The position numbers were made by a program, and so were the translations under genes. 64,000 nt of DNA from assembly GCF_018614585.1 (NCBI RefSeq), contig NZ_JAGGOI010000054.1, positions 1 to 64,000 on the forward strand, in the 5' to 3' direction. This DNA comes from Streptomyces sp. ISL-1 (GTDB taxonomy: Bacteria > Actinomycetota > Actinomycetes > Streptomycetales > Streptomycetaceae). This document shows, one piece after another, positions 58,921-64,000 of the stretch; the stretch's first letter is position 1; the number at the start of each line of letters is the position of its first letter. The notes below the pieces were generated by a model. It was not told the origin of the DNA. It ran no database searches and saw only the letters and a list, made by a program, of their open reading frames with translations.

Positions 58921-59692
58921 CGGTGGTGCTCCCCTTCTTCCCGATACTCGGAGCGAGGCGGCCGATGAACGCGTAACTCTCCTCGAAAATCCGCTCCGCA
59001 TCGTGGTCCAACGTCGCCACGTGGTAGCTCTGTTCCAGCAGGATTTCCGAGACGTCCGTGGAGGAGACCCGGCTGAGGATCCGGGCCGAGTCGGCAGGCG
59101 GCACCACGTGGTCCTGCGGGCTGTGCAGCAGCACCATCGGCTGCGTGACCTGGGGCAGCTCGCCGTCGACCAGCCGGAAGAAGTTCCGCAAGGAGTGCGC
59201 GGCGTGCAGCGGAACCCGGTCGTACCCGACTTCCTCCGAGCCCTCCTTGGCGATGTCGCTCGTCACCCCCTTCGTCGTGCGCACGAAGTGGCGCGCGACG
59301 GGCAGGGCGTACGCCGACAGGCCGTGGACCTTGTTCGCCGGGTTCACCACGACGATGCCGCTGACCGCGTCCCCGTGCTTCGCGGCGAGCCGCAGCGTCA
59401 GCGCCGCGCCCATCGAGAGCCCGAAGACGAAGACCCGGCTGCACCGTTCGACCAGCACGCGCAGCTCGCGGTCCACCTCTGCGTACCAGTCCTGCCAGCC
59501 GGTGACCTGCATGTCCTCCCAGCGCGTGCCGTGCCCGGGGAGCAGCGGCAGGGAGACGGTCAGCCCGCGCTCCGCCAGATACTCGGCCCAGGGGCGCAGC
59601 GACTGCGGGGAACCGGTGAATCCGTGACAGAGGAGGACGCCGACCTCGCCGCCTTCATGGCGGTACGGCTCGGCTCCAGGAAGGACCGGCAC
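58913..59692 (-). CDS. alpha/beta hydrolase (monoacylglycerol lipase/esterase-like)
   Basis: A 259-aa alpha/beta hydrolase from GTG 59690-59692 with AGGAGA upstream. It has oxyanion motif LLCHGFTGSPQSL, nucleophile elbow VFGLSMGAALTL, acid in HSPQDHVVPP and catalytic His in QSYHVATLDHD. The layout is that of small carboxylesterases/monoglyceride lipases. With the acyltransferase divergent to it, a role in membrane lipid turnover is plausible but not proven. It is translationally coupled to the acidic membrane protein downstream. Confidence 0.9.
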   Translation of the reverse strand: MPVLPGAEPYRHEGGEVGVLLCHGFTGSPQSLRPWAEYLAERGLTVSLPLLPGHGTRWEDMQVTGWQDWYAEVDRELRVLVERCSRVFVFGLSMGAALTLRLAAKHGDAVSGIVVVNPANKVHGLSAYALPVARHFVRTTKGVTSDIAKEGSEEVGYDRVPLHAAHSLRNFFRLVDGELPQVTQPMVLLHSPQDHVVPPADSARILSRVSSTDVSEILLEQSYHVATLDHDAERIFEESYAFIGRLAPSIGKKGSTTGG

Positions 59693-59840
59693 CTGGGTCT
59701 CCTGTTCGTGAGTGTCTGAAGGTGTACTTCACCGTACGCGACCGGACTGACACCGACCAGGTCCGTAGGCCCCCCGGCACAGGGATGACCGACACACCTC
59801 GGGATAAGGTCTGTTCGACAGCACACAGGAGGCACTCGAG

Positions 59841-60629
59841 TTGATCTACGGCGCTATGAAGTTCTCCATCGGGGGCTCGCTGAAGCTTGCCTTCAGGCCT
59901 TGGGTGGAGGGCCTCGAGAACATTCCCGCCGAGGGGCCGGCGATCCTCGCGAGCAACCACCTGTCCTTCTCGGACTCGTTCTTCCTGCCGGCGGTGCTCG
60001 ACCGCAAGGTCACCTTCATCGCCAAGGCGGAGTACTTCACATCGCCCGGGGTCAAGGGCAGGCTGACAGCCGCCTTCTTCAAGGGCGTCGGGCAGCTCCC
60101 GGTGGACCGCTCGGGCGCGCGCGGTGCGGGTGAAGCGGCGATCAAGGCCGGGATAGATGTCATCAAGGGTGGTGGCCTGTTCGGCATCTACCCGGAGGGC
60201 ACCCGCTCCCCGGACGGCCGCCTCTACCGCGGCAAGCCGGGCGGCCTCGCGCGCGTGGCGCTGGCCACCGGCGCTCCGGTCATCCCGGTCGCGATGATCG
60301 ACACCGAGAAGATCCAGCCGCCCGGCAAGGTGGTCCCCAAGCTGATGCGCCCGGGGATCCGGATCGGCAAGCCGCTCGACTTCAGCCGTTACTACGGCAT
60401 GGAGGGCGACCGCTTCATCCTGCGCTCGGTGACCGACGAGGTCATGTACGAGATCATGAAGCTCTCCGGCCAGGAGTACGTCGACATCTACGCGGCGGCC
60501 GCCAAGCGCCAGATCGCCGATGCGGAGAAGGCCGAGAAGGCCGAGAGGGCGGCGGCCGAAAAGGCCGCGAAGGCCGGCAAGCCGGGGAACACGGACAAGG
60601 CGGAGAAGACGGACCGGCCGGCCGCGTAG
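59841..60629 (+). CDS. 1-acyl-sn-glycerol-3-phosphate acyltransferase-like (PlsC family)
   Basis: A 262-aa acyltransferase starting at TTG 59841, 8 bases after AGGAGG (an ATG five codons later is too far from it). It has the HX4D motif SNHLSFSD, the glycerophosphate-binding FPEGTRS-like motif YPEGTRSPDG, and VIPVAMIDTEKIQPPG. It makes phosphatidic acid or acylates another lipid such as a phosphatidylinositol mannoside (as Rv2611c/Rv2182c relatives). The C-terminal 35 residues are a highly charged Lys/Glu/Ala repeat (EKAEKAERAAAEKAAKAG). It is divergent from the lipase. Confidence 0.92.
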   Translation: MIYGAMKFSIGGSLKLAFRPWVEGLENIPAEGPAILASNHLSFSDSFFLPAVLDRKVTFIAKAEYFTSPGVKGRLTAAFFKGVGQLPVDRSGARGAGEAAIKAGIDVIKGGGLFGIYPEGTRSPDGRLYRGKPGGLARVALATGAPVIPVAMIDTEKIQPPGKVVPKLMRPGIRIGKPLDFSRYYGMEGDRFILRSVTDEVMYEIMKLSGQEYVDIYAAAAKRQIADAEKAEKAERAAAEKAAKAGKPGNTDKAEKTDRPAA

Positions 60630-60657
60630 CCGCGCCGTCCGTCCTGGGGTGGGGGAT

Positions 60658-61866
60658 ATGGCCAAGCGCGAGCGTGTCGTACGGATGTCGGTCGAGCTGC
60701 CGCTGTGGCGTGCGCTGGCTGCCTATCGCCTGCTGACCATGGTCTACGCGGTGCTCCTGTTCGCCTTCAACCCCGGCAAGTTCGAGCGCCCATGGGTGGC
60801 GGCCGCCTTCCTCGCGGTGATGTCCCTGTGGACTCTGGCCACGCTCCCCAATGTGGCCAACGCGACCCGCTGCACCAAACGCTTCCTGGTCGTCGATCTC
60901 ACCGTCGCGCTGACCGGGATCATGCTCACGCCGCTGGCCGATGCGCAGGCCCAGACGCAGGACGGCCCGACCCTGCCGACGATATGGACCGCCGGATCGG
61001 TCCTGGCGTTCGCCATCAAGGGCGGCTGGCGATGGGCGGGCTTCGCGTCCTCGCTCGTCGCCGTCGCCAATATCATCGAGCGGGGTCAGCCCAGCCGGGA
61101 CACCTTCCACAACGTCCTGCTGGTCTGGGTCGCCTCCATTGCCATCGGCTACGTGGTCGAGGTCGCCCGCGCGTCCGAGCGCACCCTCGCCCGCGCCCTG
61201 GAGATCGAGGCGGCTACCCGTGAGCGGGAGCGGCTGGCCCGCGACATCCACGACGGCGTGCTCCAAGTGCTCGCCATGGTGCAGCGACGCGGTACGGCGC
61301 TGGGCGGCGAGGCCGAGGAGCTCGGCCGGATGGCGGGGGAGCAGGAGGTCGCCCTGCGCACCCTGGTCTCCAGTGGTCTGGTACCCACCACGCGCGCCTC
61401 CGAGGACGCCTCACTCGGTGCCGTGGTCCGCACCGTCGACGTCGACGATCCGCCCGGCGGCGGCCAACCGCACGATCTGCGCTCGCTGCTGGCCCGGCAC
61501 GCCGGATCGAAGGTGACCCTCTCGGAACCGGGCGCCCCGGTACTGCTCCCAGCCGCCGCGGCGGCGGAACTCGGCGCCGCTGTCAGTGCCGCCCTGGACA
61601 ATGTCCGCAGACATGCCGGCGAGAACGCCCACGCCTGGATCCTGGTCGAGGACTGGCCGGACGAGGTGATCGTGACCGTACGGGACGACGGCCCGGGAAT
61701 CCCGGAGGGCAGACTCGCCCAGGCGGAGGGTGAGGGTCGGCTCGGAGTCGCCCTCTCGATCCGCGGGCGGCTGCGGGATCTGGGCGGCTCGGCCGAGCTG
61801 ATCTCGGTCCCGGGCCAGGGCACAGAAGTCGAATTGAAAGTTCCACGGGGGAAGGCAGTCATATGA
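60658..61866 (+). CDS. macS: Sensor histidine kinase MacS-like
   Basis: A 402-aa kinase from ATG 60658. It has about five membrane helices (20-150), then HisKA_3 with RLARDIHDGVLQVLAMVQRRG (phospho-acceptor H198), and a HATPase domain (AALDNVRRHAGE N box, VRDDGPGIPEG G1 box). It ends in the ATGA overlap with the regulator. It corresponds to MacS of the MacRS system of S. coelicolor, which affects development and actinorhodin; the assignment is by position next to pfkA and domain layout. An open frame continues upstream but is not conserved. Confidence 0.88.
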   Translation: MAKRERVVRMSVELPLWRALAAYRLLTMVYAVLLFAFNPGKFERPWVAAAFLAVMSLWTLATLPNVANATRCTKRFLVVDLTVALTGIMLTPLADAQAQTQDGPTLPTIWTAGSVLAFAIKGGWRWAGFASSLVAVANIIERGQPSRDTFHNVLLVWVASIAIGYVVEVARASERTLARALEIEAATRERERLARDIHDGVLQVLAMVQRRGTALGGEAEELGRMAGEQEVALRTLVSSGLVPTTRASEDASLGAVVRTVDVDDPPGGGQPHDLRSLLARHAGSKVTLSEPGAPVLLPAAAAAELGAAVSAALDNVRRHAGENAHAWILVEDWPDEVIVTVRDDGPGIPEGRLAQAEGEGRLGVALSIRGRLRDLGGSAELISVPGQGTEVELKVPRGKAVI

Positions 61867-62534
61867 CGGACCAGCAGACGATCAAGGTGATGGTCGTCGA
61901 CGACCACCCGATGTGGCGGGACGCGGTCGCCCGCGATCTGGCCGCGGCCGGTTTCGAGGTGGTAGCGACGGCCGGCGACGGCCCGCAGGCCGTGCGCCGA
62001 GCCAAGGCCGTCGCGCCCGACGTCCTCGTCCTCGACCTCAATCTCCCCGGGATGCCGGGCGTCCAGGTCTGCAAGGAGCTCGTCGGCTCCCACCCCGGCC
62101 TGCGCGTCCTGGTGCTGTCCGCCAGCGGTGAGCACGCTGACGTACTGGAAGCGGTGAAGTCGGGTGCGACCGGCTACCTGCTCAAGTCGGCCAGTACGGA
62201 AGAGCTGACCGACGCCGTGCGGCGCACCGCCGTCGGCGACCCGGTGTTCACGCCGGGCCTCGCGGGCCTGGTGCTCGGTGAGTACCGCCGCCTGGCGTCC
62301 GAGCCCGTCCCGATGGCCGCGGACGAGCCGAAGGCACCGCAGCTGACCGACCGGGAGACCGAGGTCCTGCGGCTGGTGGCGAAGGGGCTCTCGTACAAGC
62401 AGATCGCCGAGCGGCTCGTCATCTCGCACCGCACCGTCCAGAACCACGTGCAGAACACCCTCGGCAAGCTCCAACTGCACAACCGTGTCGAGCTCGTGCG
62501 GTACGCGATCGAGCGGGGTCTCGACGACGTCTGA
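61863..62534 (+). CDS. macR: Response regulator MacR-like (NarL/LuxR family)
   Basis: A 223-aa regulator overlapping macS by 4 bp. The receiver has DDHPMWRDAV, phospho-acceptor D58 in LVLDLNLPG, and the Ser and Lys switch residues (VLSASGE, YLLKSAS). The LuxR-type output is LTDRETEVLRLVAKGLSYKQIAERLVISHRTVQNHVQNTLGKLQLHNRVELV. It would bind DNA as a dimer when phosphorylated. I did not find a matching repeat in its own promoter. Symbol by comparison with S. coelicolor MacRS. Confidence 0.9.
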   Translation: MTDQQTIKVMVVDDHPMWRDAVARDLAAAGFEVVATAGDGPQAVRRAKAVAPDVLVLDLNLPGMPGVQVCKELVGSHPGLRVLVLSASGEHADVLEAVKSGATGYLLKSASTEELTDAVRRTAVGDPVFTPGLAGLVLGEYRRLASEPVPMAADEPKAPQLTDRETEVLRLVAKGLSYKQIAERLVISHRTVQNHVQNTLGKLQLHNRVELVRYAIERGLDDV

Positions 62535-62733
62535 CGCCCGGCACGGTGCCTGCTGCCCGCCTGCCTGTTTGCCTTCTGCCTGTACACGGCCGGTACGAGA
62601 CTCGTACGAGTGAAAGGCGGGGAGTCAACCGTCGCGTGACACCAAGGAATTGACCTTTCGCCCCATCCCGTAGTGACCTGGATCACCATTAGCGTGGCGG
62701 TCACAAGGCTCACCAGGCGAAGGGAAATCTTCC

Positions 62734-63762
62734 ATGCGCGTCGGAGTACTGACCGGGGGCGGCGACTGCCCCGGGCTCAATGCCGTCATCCGTGGGGTCG
62801 TCCGCAAGGGCGTGCAGGAGTACGCGTACGAATTCGTCGGCTATCGCGACGGCTGGCGCGGACCCCTCGAAGCCGACACGATTCCGCTCGACATCTCGGC
62901 CGTCCGCGGCATTCTGCCCCGCGGCGGCACCATCCTCGGCTCTTCGCGCACCAACCCCCTCAAGGAAGAGAGCGGCATCCGCCGCATCAAGGAGAACCTC
63001 GCCAAGCACGAGGTGGACGCGCTGATCGTGATCGGCGGCGAGGACACGCTCGGCGTCGCGACGCGGCTCCACGCCGAGTACGGCGTCAAGTGCGTCGGAG
63101 TGCCCAAGACCATCGACAACGACCTGTCCGCCACCGACTACACCTTCGGCTTCGACACGGCGGTCGGCATCGCGACCGAGGCCATCGACCGGCTGCACAC
63201 CACCGCCGAGTCGCACATGCGCGTCCTGGTCGTGGAGGTGATGGGGCGTCACGCGGGCTGGATCGCCCTGCACTCCGGTCTGGCCGGCGGCGCCAATGTC
63301 ATCCTCATCCCCGAGCAGCGCTTCGACGTCGACCAGGTCTGCGCCTGGGTGACGTCGCGTTTCAAGGCCAGCTACGCCCCGATCGTGGTGGTCGCCGAGG
63401 GCGCCATGCCCAAGGACGGCGAGGCGGTCCTCAAGGACGGGTCGCTCGACTCCTTCGGACATGTCCGGCTCTCCGGCGTCGGCGAGTGGCTGGCCAAGGA
63501 GATCGAACGGCGTACCGGCAAGGAGGCCCGCACCACCGTCCTCGGCCATGTCCAGCGCGGCGGCACTCCGAGCGCCTTCGACCGCTGGCTGGCCACCCGC
63601 TTCGGGCTGCACGCGATCGAGGCGGTGCGGGACGGGGACTTCGGCAAGATGGTCGCGCTGCAGGGCACGGACATCGTGCGCGTCCCGATTGCCGAGGCGA
63701 CGGCGAAACTCAAGACGGTGAACCCGAAACTGTACGAGGAGGTCGGGGTCTTCTTCGGCTGA
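62734..63762 (+). CDS. pfkA: 6-phosphofructokinase (group with PPi-type signature)
   Basis: A 342-aa PFK beginning MRVGVLTGGGDCPGLNAVIRG. It has active-site motifs PKTIDNDLSATDYTFGFDTA, VEVMGRHAGWIAL and GHVQRGGTPSAFDR. At the phosphoryl-donor site it has GGED104T, with Asp where E. coli PfkA has Gly104, and K125 in PKTIDND where E. coli has Gly124. This pair is the pattern of pyrophosphate-dependent PFKs. The gene has a clear A/T-rich promoter region upstream (62640-62700) and follows macRS. It matches by position SCO2119, one of three pfkA paralogues of S. coelicolor. Donor specificity needs an assay. Confidence 0.92.
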   Translation: MRVGVLTGGGDCPGLNAVIRGVVRKGVQEYAYEFVGYRDGWRGPLEADTIPLDISAVRGILPRGGTILGSSRTNPLKEESGIRRIKENLAKHEVDALIVIGGEDTLGVATRLHAEYGVKCVGVPKTIDNDLSATDYTFGFDTAVGIATEAIDRLHTTAESHMRVLVVEVMGRHAGWIALHSGLAGGANVILIPEQRFDVDQVCAWVTSRFKASYAPIVVVAEGAMPKDGEAVLKDGSLDSFGHVRLSGVGEWLAKEIERRTGKEARTTVLGHVQRGGTPSAFDRWLATRFGLHAIEAVRDGDFGKMVALQGTDIVRVPIAEATAKLKTVNPKLYEEVGVFFG

Positions 63763-63857
63763 GCGGGCTGTTCCCCACCCCGCCCGTTCCCTCAACCGGG
63801 GGCGCTGCCCCGGACCCCGTGCGGGGGGCAGCGCCCTGCGGGCGTGGGGGACCCACA

Positions 63858-63929
63858 GCGCCTCAAGCGCCGGACGGGCTCGATGGTGCCGCCCTGACCG
63901 ACATGTTCAGCCTCGCCGGCGTTTGAGGC
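63858..63929. repeat. Split CGCCGGACGGGCT-family element after pfkA
   Basis: GCGCCTCAAGCGCCGG (63858-63873) pairs with CCGGCGTTTGAGGCGC (63914-63929), one mismatch, around 40 bases that carry the GACGGGCT sequence but not its complement. It looks like a family member whose centre has been replaced or expanded. The gene-free tail of the window, 63763-64000, otherwise holds G/C-rich palindromic debris. Confidence 0.7.
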
Positions 63930-64000
63930 GCGGGTCCGGGGCGGAGCCCGGTCAAGGGCGGGCGGGGGGAAATCAGGCCCGGCCCGCCCGCGTCGCCGAA

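Noticed and set aside
1..64000. Mobile elements, prophage or genomic-island signature
   Set aside because: No transposase, integrase, tRNA-adjacent direct repeats or base-composition break was seen; the A/T-rich patches match promoter or riboswitch regions.

Overview
The window is chromosomal core DNA of a Streptomyces. The evidence is very high G+C with strong third-position bias, frequent GTG and some TTG starts, Streptomyces-type intergenic hairpins, and gene content and order that I recall for the S. coelicolor SCO2181 to SCO2119 interval. The order also tracks, with insertions, the M. tuberculosis Rv2215 to Rv2182c region (dlaT, pepB, cobS, cobT, erpA, adoK, ctaC, ctaE-qcrCAB, trpD, NlpC/P60, pimB, fadD15, ArsA-like, acyltransferase). 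I see no phage, insertion sequence, CRISPR array, rRNA or tRNA.

Layout. 1-4.1 kb (minus): the 5' part of sucB (2-oxoacid dehydrogenase E2), lpdA (E3) and pepA. 4.4-12.1 kb: a lipoprotein glycosidase, lower-ligand cobalamin genes (cobS, cobT, cobU) and three envelope membrane proteins, one MprF-like. 12.1-17.5 kb: a repeat-bearing gap, a methyltransferase that appears to start at CTG, a DUF3043 protein, the pspA-pspAA stress pair and a two-component system. 17.7-27.2 kb: a large RND exporter, nadA and erpA (both Fe-S proteins, divergent), adenosine kinase, and a cysteine desulfurase fused to a TusA domain. 27.4-36.7 kb: the aerobic respiratory core, ctaC-ctaD-ctaF, then an L,D-transpeptidase and a divergent receiver-like gene, then ctaE-qcrC-qcrA-qcrB. 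This encodes the cytochrome bc1-aa3 supercomplex. 36.8-43 kb: trpD, a SAM-IV riboswitch before a class V aminotransferase-like enzyme, a 34/32-bp tandem array, a rhomboid-Lrp pair, a zinc ribbon protein and a NYN nuclease.

43-51 kb: a c-di-AMP (ydaO-type) riboswitch before two tandem NlpC/P60 cell-wall hydrolases, a lipoprotein metallopeptidase, a GT87 mannosyltransferase, a PimB-like mannosyltransferase and a Tat-secreted cholesterol oxidase. 51-64 kb: an acyl-CoA synthetase, a phosphoesterase, a START-like protein, an ArsA-like ATPase, the SCO2127-like gene and glkA, a small nuclease/phosphatase, a lipase, an acyltransferase, the MacS-MacR two-component system and pfkA.

Functionally the window joins respiration (cta/qcr, nadA, Fe-S assembly), central carbon entry (sucB, lpdA, glkA, pfkA), cobalamin finishing steps and envelope maintenance (PspA, NlpC/P60, LDT, PimB, acyl transfer). 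No wholly new multi-gene system stands out. The best leads are regulatory or structural: the SAM-IV and c-di-AMP riboswitches with a short upstream ORF, inverted repeats lying on or against the ctaE and choA starts, the CTG start, the higher-order tandem array, domain fusions (desulfurase-TusA, metallo-beta-lactamase-CobU), a pyrophosphate-type signature in PfkA, a lysine-less Walker A in the ArsA-like ATPase, and a receiver-like protein lacking key residues in the oxidase cluster. Product names rest on sequence motifs and remembered family sequences; no database search was run.
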